Assembly: GCF_014650435.1 (NCBI RefSeq) | Contig: NZ_BMUY01000005.1 | Location: 434,001 to 498,000, forward strand | Length of the DNA: 64,000 bases | Direction: 5' to 3' | Source of the DNA: Streptomyces tendae | GTDB taxonomy: Bacteria; Actinomycetota; Actinomycetes; Streptomycetales; Streptomycetaceae | In this document: positions 8,383-17,227 of the stretch, in pieces | Position numbering within the stretch: the first letter of the stretch is position 1 | How the letters are laid out: every line of letters starts with the position of its first letter | Position numbers and translations under genes: made by a program | The notes under the pieces: generated by a model | What the model was told of the DNA's origin: nothing | Databases searched by the model: none | The model's input: the letters and a program-made list of their open reading frames with translations, nothing else

Positions 8383-9542
8383 CGGGCCACCTCCCGCACG
8401 GTCTCGTCCGCGCGTACGGCGTCGAAGGCGTCCCGCAGCACGCTCCGCTCGCGGTCGTCGGGCCCGGCGCCGCGCACATGGGTCACGAAGTCCTCCGCGA
8501 TCTGCTGGTCGCTGCGGTCGGCGAGGCGCCGGGCGTAGGACACGCCGGGCTCGTCGGGGGCGCGCTCGGGGTCGAAGACGAGGCTCAGCGTGTGCGGGAA
8601 CCGCTCCGCGATCCGGGCCATGGGCTCGTCCGGGCGGACCGGGTCGGTGAGGGTCGCCTCGACCCACGCGTCCTCGTGCGCGGCCAGCTCCGGGTCGGCG
8701 AGCAGGTCCTCCAGCCGGCCGCGCAGCCGGGCCAGCGGGCGCGGCACCGGGCAGTCGACGCGCTCGGCGGTGACCGCACCCGCCGCGTCCAGGTCGACGA
8801 GCCACATGCTCTTGCGGTGCCGGTGCTCGGAGAAGGAGTACGGCAGCGGGGAGCCGGAGTAGCGGACGCGCTCGGTGAGGGTCTGGCAGCCGTGCAGGTG
8901 CCCCAGCGCCACGTAGTCGACGCCGTCGAAGACGCCGGAGGGCACGGCGGCGACCCCGCCGACGGTGATGTCCCGCTCGCTGTCGCTCTGCTCGCCGCCG
9001 GTGACGAAGGCGTGCGCGAGGACGACGGAGCGGGTGCCTCGCGCGCGCGTGGCGAGGTCGGCGCGCACCCGGTCCATGGCGGCGGCGAGCACGGCCTCGT
9101 GCCCCGCCTTCTCGACCCCGAACTCGTCCCTGACGAGTGCCGGTTCGAGATACGGCAGCCCGTAGAAGGCCACGTCCCCGTGGGCGTCGGACAGCACCAC
9201 GGGCGTGTCACAGCCCGCCGGGTCGGTGCGCAGGTGGATGCCGGCCCGGTCGATGAGCCCGGCGCCGACCCCGAGACGGCGGGCCGAGTCGTGGTTCCCG
9301 GAGATCATCACCGTGGGCACGCCGAGGTCGGCGAGGCGGTGCAGCGCGTCGTCGAACAGCTCGACGGCCGCGAGTGGCGGTACCGCCCGGTCGTACACGT
9401 CCCCCGACACGACCACGGCGTCGACGGCGCGCTCACGCACGGTCTCGACGAGGTGGCCGACGAACCCCGCCTGGGCGCCGAGCATGTTCACCCGGTGGAA
9501 CGCCCGGCCGAGGTGCCAGTCGGAAGTGTGCAGCAGTCGCAT
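8379..9542 (-). CDS. sbcD: Exonuclease SbcD subunit (metallophosphoesterase)
   Basis: 387-residue nuclease subunit of SbcCD. Metal-binding phosphoesterase motifs occur in order: TSDWHLG (residue 6), SGDVYDRA, SGNHDSARR and LGHLHG, all required for two-manganese catalysis. ATG at 9542 is preferred because the family begins MRxLHTSDWHLG; the open frame continues 19 codons upstream without homology. A TAGTCT box lies eight bases before the ATG, suggesting a leaderless message for the sbcDC operon. The end overlaps sbcC by four bases. Confidence 0.95.
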   Translation of the reverse strand: MRLLHTSDWHLGRAFHRVNMLGAQAGFVGHLVETVRERAVDAVVVSGDVYDRAVPPLAAVELFDDALHRLADLGVPTVMISGNHDSARRLGVGAGLIDRAGIHLRTDPAGCDTPVVLSDAHGDVAFYGLPYLEPALVRDEFGVEKAGHEAVLAAAMDRVRADLATRARGTRSVVLAHAFVTGGEQSDSERDITVGGVAAVPSGVFDGVDYVALGHLHGCQTLTERVRYSGSPLPYSFSEHRHRKSMWLVDLDAAGAVTAERVDCPVPRPLARLRGRLEDLLADPELAAHEDAWVEATLTDPVRPDEPMARIAERFPHTLSLVFDPERAPDEPGVSYARRLADRSDQQIAEDFVTHVRGAGPDDRERSVLRDAFDAVRADETVREVAR

Positions 9543-9647
9543 GATCCCCGAGACTAACGGCAGGGTCCGACAGCCCGGGCGGTAACTCCCGTTTCGCACC
9601 GACCGCGGCGCCGTTAAGAACGGCTACGCCCCTGTTGTCCGCCTTGT

Positions 9648-10274
9648 CTAGGCGTCGCCGTAGGCCTCTCCGCCCAGTTCGAACCCGGCCGAGCCCGCGG
9701 TGGCGTCCGCGAGCCAGGAGCGGAAGGTGTCCACCTCGGCCTCCGGCAGACCGACCTCGATGGTGACGGCCTCGCCGTACCGCACGTCGCGCACCGCTCG
9801 GCCGGCGGTGCGCAGGTCGTTCTGGAGCTTCCCGGCCCGCTGGTGGTCGACGGTCACCGTGGCCAGGCGGAACCGGCGCCGGGTGAGGGTGCCGAGGTCG
9901 TCCAGGGCTTCGCCGACCGCGCCGCCGTAGGCGCGGATGAGGCCGCCCGCGCCGAGCTTGACGCCCCCGTAGTAGCGGGTGACGACGGCGACGACGTACC
10001 GCATGTCGCGGCGCAGCAGCATCTGGAGCATCGGGACGCCCGCGGTGCCTCCCGGCTCGCCGTCGTCGCTCGCCTTCTGGACGGCGGCGTCGGCGCCGAT
10101 GACGTACGCCCAGCAGTTGTGGGTGGCGTCGGCGTGCTCCTTGCGCACGGCGGCGACGAAAGCCTGGGCGTCCTGTTCGGTGGCGGCCGGGGCGAGGGCG
10201 CACAGGAAGCGCGAGCGGTTGATCTCGGTTTCGTGCACGCCCGCGCGGGCGACCGTGCGGTACTCGTCCTGCAT
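9648..10274 (-). CDS. YigZ/IMPACT family protein
   Basis: 208-residue member of the YigZ (Impact N-terminal) family. Recognisable features are the opening region KSRF-like NRSRFLCALAP, the HADATHNCWAYVIG motif near residue 50, DDGEPGGTAGVPMLQML, and YYGGVKLGAGGLIRAYG. The family is linked to translation and ribosome-associated regulation in eukaryotes; the bacterial function is unclear. ATG at 10274 lies six bases after TAGGCT, a leaderless arrangement. About 100 bases separate it from sbcD downstream on the same strand, too far to assert an operon. Confidence 0.9.
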   Translation of the reverse strand: MQDEYRTVARAGVHETEINRSRFLCALAPAATEQDAQAFVAAVRKEHADATHNCWAYVIGADAAVQKASDDGEPGGTAGVPMLQMLLRRDMRYVVAVVTRYYGGVKLGAGGLIRAYGGAVGEALDDLGTLTRRRFRLATVTVDHQRAGKLQNDLRTAGRAVRDVRYGEAVTIEVGLPEAEVDTFRSWLADATAGSAGFELGGEAYGDA

Positions 10275-10345
10275 CCGGCCAGCCTATGCGTTCGCCCTGC
10301 CGGGCCCCTCGGGGGCGTCGTCGCGGCCCCCGGCGGCGACCGCGG

Positions 10346-11140
10346 TCACGGCGGGGAGCCGACGTCCCGGGTGAGGTGGAGGCCGAGGAAGCGGTCGGCG
10401 TAGGCGCAGATCTCGAACCGGACGCCGTCGGCGAGGTCCGGGTCGGTCTCCACGCGGCGCAGCAGGCGCAGTACCCCGGGGGCGTCCAGGTCGTCCTCCC
10501 AGGCGGCCCTCAGCCGGTCGCGCACCTCGCCCGGGACGGGGCGCGAGGGGTGCCGGGCCCAGTCGGCGACCGCGCGGCGCAGGCGCGCCAGGGTGTCCCG
10601 GGCCTCGTCCAGCACGGCGGCGTCGAGCTCCACGCGCGCGTGGTGGTGGCGCTCCAGCAGGGCGAGGCGCACGGCGTCGGGGTCGGCGAGGTCGGAATCG
10701 AGGTCGAGAGCGGCCGGTCGCACGGGTGCGACGGCGACCGTCGTCGCGTCGCGGGCGTCCTCGTCGCCGCCCTCGGCCCCGCCCTCGTCCTCCTCTTCGG
10801 CCACGGGTTCGGCCGCGCCCGCAGCCGTGGCTTCGGCCACGACGCGCACGCCCTGTCCGACGGCCGGTCCGTGTCCCGTGGCGGCGCCGTCCTCGAAGGG
10901 CCGGATGCCGAGGGCGGCGGCGTCCTTGCGCAGCCGGTCCGGCTCCGCCGTACCGGTCAGCACGGCCCACGCGGGTGTGCCGCCGAGTTCCAGGGCGCGC
11001 ATCAGGAGGTCCGCGACCAACAGCACGCGCAGGGCGCCGGCATCACGCCCCCGTACGTGCGCCTCGACACGGGTCGGCGCCCGGCGGGCGGGCGCGGCGG
11101 GGGCGGGTTCTCCGGTACGGGCGTCGATGATGCGCAGCAC
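10346..11140 (-). CDS. Cysteinyl-tRNA synthetase-like protein without catalytic motifs
   Basis: 264 residues from the GTG at 11140. The N-terminus (LRIIDARTGEPAP, then a region matching CysRS around ALRVLLVADLLMRALELGG) and the C-terminal helical part (ARVELDAAVLDEARDTLARL, then WEDDLDAPGVLRLLRRVE) resemble the two ends of cysteinyl-tRNA synthetase. The HIGH and KMSKS ATP-binding motifs, the zinc cysteines and most of the catalytic core are absent, replaced by an acidic Ala/Glu-rich linker. It cannot be a working synthetase; its role is unknown. TACGCT six bases before the GTG suggests a leaderless message. The homology is my reading and is moderate. Confidence 0.6.
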   Translation of the reverse strand: MLRIIDARTGEPAPAAPARRAPTRVEAHVRGRDAGALRVLLVADLLMRALELGGTPAWAVLTGTAEPDRLRKDAAALGIRPFEDGAATGHGPAVGQGVRVVAEATAAGAAEPVAEEEDEGGAEGGDEDARDATTVAVAPVRPAALDLDSDLADPDAVRLALLERHHHARVELDAAVLDEARDTLARLRRAVADWARHPSRPVPGEVRDRLRAAWEDDLDAPGVLRLLRRVETDPDLADGVRFEICAYADRFLGLHLTRDVGSPP

Positions 11141-11290
11141 GGGGCGAGCGTAGGCGGGAGCGCGCGGCGGCGCACCGGGGCGCGCTCGCCGCAGCCCGCC
11201 CAGCGCAAGGGAATCCCGGCACGTCGCCGTCCGTTGTCCGGACCGGGAGGTCCGATCCGCGGGCCGCCCTGGAGCACGAGGAGGCCGCCG

Positions 11291-11698
11291 GTGTACGGCG
11301 ACGAGGCAACCGTCCGAAAGATCCTCACCGAGCTGGGTGACACCTGGGCCGTGGTGGGCCTGTCGAACAACCGGCAGCGCGCGGCGTACGGCGTCGCCGA
11401 GGTGCTGCAGCGGTTCGGCAAGCGTGTCGTGCCGGTGCACCCGAAGGCGGAGACGGTGCACGGGGAGCAGGGTTACGCCTCGCTCGCGGACATCCCCTTC
11501 GACGTGGACGTCGTCGACGTCTTCGTCAACAGCGACCTGGCCGGACCGGTCGCCGACGCGGCGGTCGCCAAGGGCGCCGACGCGGTCTGGTTCCAGCTCG
11601 GCGTGGTCGACGAGGCGGCGTACGGGCGGACCAGGGACGCCGGCCTGGAGATGGTGATGGACCGCTGCCCGGCGATCGAGATCCCGCGGCTGGGCTGA
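11291..11698 (+). CDS. CoA-binding protein (YccU-like)
   Basis: 135-residue protein of the CoA-binding (Rossmann-like) family, the small stand-alone form. Key features are WAVVGLSNNRQRAAYGVAE (nucleotide loop), VPVHPKAE, DVVDVFVNSDL and VWFQLGVVDE, ending in the family's MDRCPAIEIPRL. The family binds CoA in a form related to the succinyl-CoA synthetase alpha N-domain; function is not established. GTG at 11291 follows GAGGAGG at a suitable distance. It is divergent from the CysRS-like gene (150 bases) and convergent with the VWA gene. Confidence 0.88.
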   Translation: MYGDEATVRKILTELGDTWAVVGLSNNRQRAAYGVAEVLQRFGKRVVPVHPKAETVHGEQGYASLADIPFDVDVVDVFVNSDLAGPVADAAVAKGADAVWFQLGVVDEAAYGRTRDAGLEMVMDRCPAIEIPRLG

Positions 11699-11710
11699 AC
11701 GGGGCGGCGC

Positions 11711-13060
11711 TCACCCGCCCGTACCGGGACCGGACTCGATGACCACCACGCGGGCCCAGTCGGGCGGTCCGTCGGGGACGTACTCCGGGTCGTCCTCGTC
11801 CCAGGAGCCGCCCGTCCGCTCCCGGGGGAACAGGCCGACCACCGTCCGGCACGGCGGCCGCGTGTCCGGCCAGGGCGTCTGCCCGTCGGTCAGCACCACG
11901 ACGGCGTCCGGCGCGGGACGCGCCCCGAGCGCCTTCGCGAAGCCGGTGCGCAGGTCCGTGCCGCCGCCGCCCACCAGCGGGATCCCCTCCTCCCGGCACA
12001 GGGAGTGCGCGAGGCGGGCCGCCGCGTCGCACGGCACCACGCTGACCAGGTCGCGTCGGCCGCCGACGGCGCGGGCGATCGCGGCGACCTCCAGGAGCGC
12101 GCTGCCCAGTTCGGCGTCGCTGACCGATCCCGAGGTGTCGATGACCACGGCGACCCGGGGCGGTCTGCGTCGCAGGCTGGGCAGGACCACACCGGGTGTG
12201 CCGGCCGAGCGGCGCGACGGCCGGCCGTACGTGTAGTCCTCGCCCGCGCCGCCCGAGGAGGTCGCCGAGCGGACCGCGGCCCCCAGCAACTCGCGCCAGG
12301 GCTGCGGAGGGTGGAACACCTTCTCGGCCCACCGCCGCCAGCCCTTCGGGGCCTTTCCCGGGGCGGCGTTGATGCCCCGCGCCACCCGGAAGCGCACCGC
12401 GTCCCGTTCCTGCTCGCTGAGTCCGTCCGCGCCGTCCGGACCGAGGTCCCACTCCCTTTCGAGGCCGTCGGCCCCGCTGCCGCAGTCCAGCCAGGCCAGG
12501 CTCTCGGTGAGCCGCCCCAGCCGGAACTGGCGCAGGTAGTCCTCCATGAGCTGCCCCTCGGGCAGGTGCAGGAACCCCGGGTCCACCGCGCCCTCGGGGC
12601 GGACCAGTCCGTCGCCGAACACGTCGTCGTTGATCTCGCAGTCCGCGGCGATGTTCATCCGCAGCCGTTCCGCCGGGCCGGTCAGCCCGCGCTCGCGTGC
12701 CACCCGGTCGCTGCGCCCGTGGTGGTCGCGCAGCAGGTGCGAGACCTCGTGCACCCACACCCCGGCCAGTTCCTCCACGGGCGTGCGGTCCACGAAGACC
12801 GGTGAGGCGTAGCACCGCCAGTACCGGTCGACGGCCATGGTCGGCACCCCGCGCGACGGGACGACGTGCAGGGCGAACAGGGCCGTGGCCAGGTAGGGCC
12901 GGGCCCGGGCGGCGTGCAGCCGGGCGGCGTAGAGCTTGTCGAGGTCGATCCGCACCCGGAGCCGCGTCAGCTGCCGCGTCTGCTGCTGCGCCTGCTGCCG
13001 TGTCTGCCGCTTCGCCTGCTGCCGCGTCTGCTGCTTCGCCATCTGCTGGGTCTGCTTCAT
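11711..13060 (-). CDS. VWA-domain protein with zinc-peptidase-like motif (DUF2201 type)
   Basis: 449 residues, third gene of a MoxR operon. It opens with a Gln/Arg-rich repeat (residues 1-32), then a metallopeptidase-like domain with WVHEVSHLLRDHHGRSD (an HExxH motif, about residue 100) and a C-terminal von Willebrand A-like domain with the metal-ion site VVIDTSGSVSD and the threonine/aspartate loop GGGGTDLRTGF. MoxR ATPases typically work with VWA partners as chaperone-like remodelling machines. ATG at 13060 overlaps the MoxR stop codon as ATGA, so the two are translationally coupled. The target is unknown. Confidence 0.85.
   Translation of the reverse strand: MKQTQQMAKQQTRQQAKRQTRQQAQQQTRQLTRLRVRIDLDKLYAARLHAARARPYLATALFALHVVPSRGVPTMAVDRYWRCYASPVFVDRTPVEELAGVWVHEVSHLLRDHHGRSDRVARERGLTGPAERLRMNIAADCEINDDVFGDGLVRPEGAVDPGFLHLPEGQLMEDYLRQFRLGRLTESLAWLDCGSGADGLEREWDLGPDGADGLSEQERDAVRFRVARGINAAPGKAPKGWRRWAEKVFHPPQPWRELLGAAVRSATSSGGAGEDYTYGRPSRRSAGTPGVVLPSLRRRPPRVAVVIDTSGSVSDAELGSALLEVAAIARAVGGRRDLVSVVPCDAAARLAHSLCREEGIPLVGGGGTDLRTGFAKALGARPAPDAVVVLTDGQTPWPDTRPPCRTVVGLFPRERTGGSWDEDDPEYVPDGPPDWARVVVIESGPGTGG
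12965..13036 (-). repeat. Three 24-base repeats encoding KQQTRQQA-type octapeptides
   Basis: Residues 9-32 of the VWA protein consist of three copies of an eight-residue unit (KQQTRQQA, KRQTRQQA, QQQTRQLT) encoded by three 24-base direct repeats. They form a flexible polar, basic N-terminus ahead of the peptidase-like domain and look like a slippage product. Confidence 0.85.
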
Positions 13061-14301
13061 CGGCCCGCCCGCGCGGTGCCCGCGATCCGTGCCGCGGCAC
13101 GGTCGGCCGCGTGGTCCGCTCGCCGGGAGAGGGACATGGCCCCGGCGAGCCGGTCGATCGTGGCCGGGACGTCCCAGTCCTGCCGCCGCAGTGCGGCGAG
13201 CGTCGTCGCCGGAACGACCACGACGTCCGGCGCGCCGGTCTCCATCGCCCGGGCCAGCAGCGCCCACGCCGCGTCCCACCGGGACTTCTCCGGCCGCTTG
13301 CGCACCGCGGCGACCACCCCGTCCAGCACGGCCTGGCGGAGGTCGCCCCGTTCGGGCAGCACGGCGCCCGCCGGGTCGGCGAGCAGGGTCTCGGGGTCCG
13401 GGAGGTCCATCCGGTCCAGGCTCGCCATCAGTTCGAGGCCGGGCCCGTCCCCCACGGTTCCGCGCACCAGCAGGGAGAGCACCTCCCCGGACGAACCGGC
13501 CGCGGTCGCGAAGGCGATCAGGCACAGGGTCATCTCCCAGCTCCGGGGCGACGGCCAGGCGCCGCCCCGGCGCGTCTCGCCGCTGGGCAGCCGGTGCACG
13601 AGTGCGGGGCGGGCGGTGAGGAACTCGCACACCGCCCGGCGCGCATGGCGCACCGCCTCCTCCAGCCGGGCCGGGTCGAGGCTGGGCAGGGTCGCCCGGG
13701 GCCAGGTCCCGCCGAGGCCGCGTACGACGACGTCCTGGTCGTGGGTCCACTGGAGATGGACGAACCGGTTGGCGAGCGGCGGGCTCAACTCCCAGCCGTC
13801 GGCCGCCGAGGACCGCGGGTTGGCGGCGGCCACGATCCGGACGCCGGGCGGCAGCCGCAGCGCGCCGATCCGCCGTTCGAGGACGAGCCGGAGCAGCGCC
13901 GCCTGCACGGCGGGCGGCGCGGTGGACAGCTCGTCGAGGAACAGCAGCCCCCGGCCGGCCCGCGCCAGGCGCACGGCCCAGTCCGGCGGGGCCATCGGAA
14001 CGCCCTGTTCCGCGGGGTCGTCGCCCACGACGGGGAGCCCGGAGAAGTCGGACGGTTCGTGCACGCTCGCGATGACGGTGGTCAGCGGGAGGTCCAGGGC
14101 GGTGGCGAGCTGGGTGAGTGCCGCGGTCTTGCCGATCCCGGGCTCGCCCCACAGCAGTACGGGGAGGTCGGCGGCGACGGCGAGGGTGAGGGCCTCCAGC
14201 TGGATGTCGGGGCGCGGTTCGGTGGTCGTGTCGCGCAGGAGCGTCAGCAGTTCACCTGCGACGTCGAGCTGGGAGGGCACTGCGGGGGCGCATGTGGTCA
14301 T
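13057..14301 (-). CDS. MoxR-type AAA+ ATPase
   Basis: 414-residue AAA+ ATPase. Walker A is LWGEPGIGKTAAL (about residue 55), Walker B GLLFLDELSTAPPAVQAALL (about 125), and the sensor region VAAANPRSSAADGWELSPPLANRF follows. Such ATPases cooperate with VWA-domain proteins to activate or assemble client proteins. ATG at 14301 is preceded by AGGTGA. It lies 81 bases after a 469-residue protein of unknown function and overlaps the VWA gene by four bases, so the three appear to be one operon. Confidence 0.9.
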   Translation of the reverse strand: MTTCAPAVPSQLDVAGELLTLLRDTTTEPRPDIQLEALTLAVAADLPVLLWGEPGIGKTAALTQLATALDLPLTTVIASVHEPSDFSGLPVVGDDPAEQGVPMAPPDWAVRLARAGRGLLFLDELSTAPPAVQAALLRLVLERRIGALRLPPGVRIVAAANPRSSAADGWELSPPLANRFVHLQWTHDQDVVVRGLGGTWPRATLPSLDPARLEEAVRHARRAVCEFLTARPALVHRLPSGETRRGGAWPSPRSWEMTLCLIAFATAAGSSGEVLSLLVRGTVGDGPGLELMASLDRMDLPDPETLLADPAGAVLPERGDLRQAVLDGVVAAVRKRPEKSRWDAAWALLARAMETGAPDVVVVPATTLAALRRQDWDVPATIDRLAGAMSLSRRADHAADRAAARIAGTARAGR

Positions 14302-14382
14302 GTGTCATCACCTGAGGGTCGGTCGTGGAAAGGAATCAACGCAGGGGGTTCGGCGCGGGCGGGACACCCGCCGTGCCCGAGG

Positions 14383-15789
14383 TCAGTCGAAGGTGGCGTG
14401 GCGGGGGCGGGAGCGACCCGTGCGGGGGCGGTGCCGGTCCGGGCGGAGACGTCGTCCCGCAGGGGGCTCGTCGAGTCCCGCGCGGAACATGCCGTGGGCG
14501 ACCCGCCGCAGCGCGGCGGCCTCCAGGTCGTCCCGCAGGGCGCCGTCCCGCAGACGTGCGGCGGGGCCCAGCAGGCTCTCCACGGCGGCGAGGGCACCGG
14601 CGGTGTCCCCGTGGTTCAGGCGCTCACGGATGTCGGGGAGGCTCTCCGGGCTCCGGTGCGCCGCGTCGATCACCTGGAAGCAGGGCAACGGTGTACCGGT
14701 CAGCGCGGCGAGCAGTTCCTCCCGGCGGACCTCGGCCGGATCGTGGTCCAGGGCGGCCAGCGCCCCGTCGACGAAGCCGATCCGGTGCCTGGTTCCCCGG
14801 CAGTCCACGATCCGCGGGCCCGTCGCCGCATCCGGTGTCCGGAGCGGGGCGGCCGGGACGTGGTCCGGCACCAGTGCGGGGGCCACCAGCGGGTGCAGCC
14901 GGTCGGCCTCGATCGCACCGGCGCGGACCAGTTCCAGGTCGGGCAGCACCCAGGTGGCGGCGTCGGGGAGCACCGGCAGCGCGGACGGGGCACCGCCCGT
15001 GGGCGCCGCGAGGATCCGCGGGGCGGACGGACGGGTGCCGACCGCGGCCGGTTCCAGGACCAGCCGCCGCCCGGCTCCGACCCGTACGACGACCGCTCCC
15101 GTACCGCCGTCCTCGGCCCGGAGCAGGATGCGCGCCTCGGCGTCCCACCGGTCCAGGGCGCACCGCCTCCCGTACGGCACCGTCACCCCGGCGCTCCCGA
15201 GTCCGGGCGGCGCCGCGCCCGGCGGCGGCAGGTCGGCGCCCGAGCGGACGCGCAGCTCACCGGTCCTGCGCGCGTCCCACAGGTGACGGTGCAGGTCGAG
15301 CCGGAAGCGCCGGCTGGGCCGGGGATGCGGATGCCGTGCGCTACCGGGGTCCTGGCCCGAACCGTCCCACAGCGCGAGGCTGATGCGCTGGCCGCCGTCC
15401 GCCCAGGCGGGCGGGGTACGCACGACGAGGTGCACCGGACGTATGCCGTCGCGCCCCTCGGTGTCGTACCGGGCCAGGGTGAGCGTCAGCCCCGGTCGCA
15501 GCAGCCCGTCCGGGGCGATTCTCGGCATGTGCCAGCGCAGCAGGTCGGGAGCGAGGTGGCGCAGGTCGGCGCGGATCCGGGAGGCGAGGGCGTGGCCATG
15601 GGTGCGCGCGAGCCGACGCAGGTCGAGGTCGACGTCGAAGGCAGCGGCGGCGCACGCGCCGGCCCAGTCCCCGGCACGACGGCGGGCGGTCGCGGTCTCG
15701 ATCATGGCGGGCGGCACGGCGAAGCGACGCACGCGCTGCCAGAGGGAGAGGCGGGATTCGGAGTCCCCGTTCACGAGGTGAGTGGCCAT
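14383..15789 (-). CDS. Protein of unknown function, first gene of the MoxR-VWA operon
   Basis: 469 residues; I do not recognise a domain. The N-terminal 100 residues are basic and probably helical (RARRAGDWAGACAAA-like), the middle is beta-rich and hydrophobic (IRPVHLVVRTPPAWADGG, AVVVRVGAGRRLVLEP), and the C-terminus is helical followed by a strongly basic tail rich in Arg and Pro. No signal peptide or membrane segment is visible, so it is probably cytosolic. AAGGTGAG precedes the ATG at 15789; an in-frame GTG two codons upstream is possible. Position first in the operon suggests a client or adaptor of the MoxR ATPase. Confidence 0.7.
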   Translation of the reverse strand: MATHLVNGDSESRLSLWQRVRRFAVPPAMIETATARRRAGDWAGACAAAAFDVDLDLRRLARTHGHALASRIRADLRHLAPDLLRWHMPRIAPDGLLRPGLTLTLARYDTEGRDGIRPVHLVVRTPPAWADGGQRISLALWDGSGQDPGSARHPHPRPSRRFRLDLHRHLWDARRTGELRVRSGADLPPPGAAPPGLGSAGVTVPYGRRCALDRWDAEARILLRAEDGGTGAVVVRVGAGRRLVLEPAAVGTRPSAPRILAAPTGGAPSALPVLPDAATWVLPDLELVRAGAIEADRLHPLVAPALVPDHVPAAPLRTPDAATGPRIVDCRGTRHRIGFVDGALAALDHDPAEVRREELLAALTGTPLPCFQVIDAAHRSPESLPDIRERLNHGDTAGALAAVESLLGPAARLRDGALRDDLEAAALRRVAHGMFRAGLDEPPAGRRLRPDRHRPRTGRSRPRHATFD

Positions 15790-15950
15790 CAGCACTCACC
15801 TTGCGCGGACGGGTCCCCCAATCTGCCGACAGGAGGAGTAGTCATCGCGGGGAGCCTAGCTTCACCGATGCGGACCCGCCAGGTGTTTTGTCGCGGGGAG
15901 GGCCGTCGCGAGCGTTCCCGCGGTCCGCGCGCCGCCGACATAATGTCCGG

Positions 15951-17174
15951 GTGACCGCACCCTCTCTCAGCGCCAACTCCGGTAGTTCTCACGGCTGTTC
16001 CGTCGTCGTGGTGGGCGCGGGGCCCGCCGGGCTGACCGTCGGCAACATCCTGCGCGCCGCGGGTGTCGACTGTCTGGTGCTGGAGACGGAGACCCGCGAG
16101 TTCGTCGAACACCGGCCGCGGGCCGGGGTCATCGAGGAGTGGGCCGTGCGCGGACTGGAACGGCGCGGGCTGGCACGGACCCTGCTGGAGCGGGCACAGG
16201 CGCACACCGAGTGCGAGTTCCGGTTCGCCGGGGAGCGCTACCGCTTCGCGTACACCGAGCTGACGGGGCGACACCACTTCATCTACCCGCAGCAGTTCCT
16301 GGTGACGGACCTGCTGCGCCAGTACGCGGACGCGCGGGGCGGCGAGATCCGGTTCGGCGTCCGGGACGTACGCCTGCACGGCCTCGAGTCCGGGCGGCCG
16401 TCGGTGTCGTACCTGTGCCCGGACTCCGGTGAACGCCGGTTCGTGACGGCGGACTTCGTCGCGGGCTGCGACGGTGCGCGCGGGGTGACCCGGGCGTCGC
16501 TGCCTCCCGGGCGGGCCCGCCTCGCCCGTCACGACTACGGCGTCGGCTGGCTGGCACTGCTGGCCGAGGCGCCGCCGTCCTCGGACTGCGTGGTGTTCGG
16601 CATGCATCCGCGGGGTTTCGCCGGGCACATGGCACGCAGCCCGGAGGTGACCCGCTACTACCTCCAGTGCCCGCCGGGCGACGACCCGGCGAACTGGCCG
16701 CACGAGCGCGTCTGGGCAGAGCTGAGGGAACGGCTGGGCGCGGCCGGCGCACCGCCGCTCAGGGAGGGGCGGCTGATCGAGAAGCGCGTGCTCGACATGC
16801 ACGGTTACGTGGTCGAGCCGATGGCCTTCGGGCGGCTCTTCCTGGCCGGGGACGCCGCGCACCTGACCGCGCCCATCGCCGCCAAGGGCCTGAACCTCGC
16901 CCTGCACGACGCCTTCCTGCTCGGTGACGGATTGGTGGCGTCCCTGACGCGGGGCGACCACTCCGGACTGTCCGGCTACTCGGCCGCATGTCTCACGCGG
17001 GTGTGGGACTACCAGGAGTTCTCCCAGTGGCTCGCGGAGATGTACCACGGCACGGCGTCGGGCGATCCGTACCGTGCGGGTGCCGCGCTGGCCCGGCTGC
17101 GCCGCCTGTTCGACTCGCCGGTCGCGGCGACGGAGTTCGCCGAGCGGTACCTCGGCGTGCGGACCACCGGCTGA
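15951..17174 (+). CDS. pobA: 4-hydroxybenzoate 3-monooxygenase-like flavoprotein
   Basis: 407-residue FAD-dependent aromatic hydroxylase. It has the dinucleotide-binding GAGPAGLTVG (about residue 23), the PobA-type active-site segment HHFIYPQQFLVTDL, and the FAD ribityl motif LFLAGDAAHLTAP followed by KGLNLALHD, all close to the PobA pattern. It would convert 4-hydroxybenzoate to protocatechuate with NAD(P)H and oxygen. No protocatechuate (pca) genes are nearby. GTG at 15951 follows a CATAAT box by six bases, consistent with a leaderless message; the preceding open frame overlaps the neighbouring promoter region only. Confidence 0.85.
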   Translation: MTAPSLSANSGSSHGCSVVVVGAGPAGLTVGNILRAAGVDCLVLETETREFVEHRPRAGVIEEWAVRGLERRGLARTLLERAQAHTECEFRFAGERYRFAYTELTGRHHFIYPQQFLVTDLLRQYADARGGEIRFGVRDVRLHGLESGRPSVSYLCPDSGERRFVTADFVAGCDGARGVTRASLPPGRARLARHDYGVGWLALLAEAPPSSDCVVFGMHPRGFAGHMARSPEVTRYYLQCPPGDDPANWPHERVWAELRERLGAAGAPPLREGRLIEKRVLDMHGYVVEPMAFGRLFLAGDAAHLTAPIAAKGLNLALHDAFLLGDGLVASLTRGDHSGLSGYSAACLTRVWDYQEFSQWLAEMYHGTASGDPYRAGAALARLRRLFDSPVAATEFAERYLGVRTTG

Positions 17175-17227
17175 GGCGCCCCGGCGCGCCGCCCCCACCG
17201 TGCGCTGCGGTCGGGGACGGCAGTGGT

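Noticed and set aside
6565..8538. Long plus-strand frame of 657 codons opposite sbcC
   Set aside because: High-GC shadow of sbcC; its composition is Gly/Val/Arg-rich and no domain is recognisable.
8383..8805. Extension of the sbcC reading frame upstream of the GTG at 8382
   Set aside because: It lies antisense... in another frame of sbcD, shows no family homology and would move the start away from the coupled GTGA overlap.
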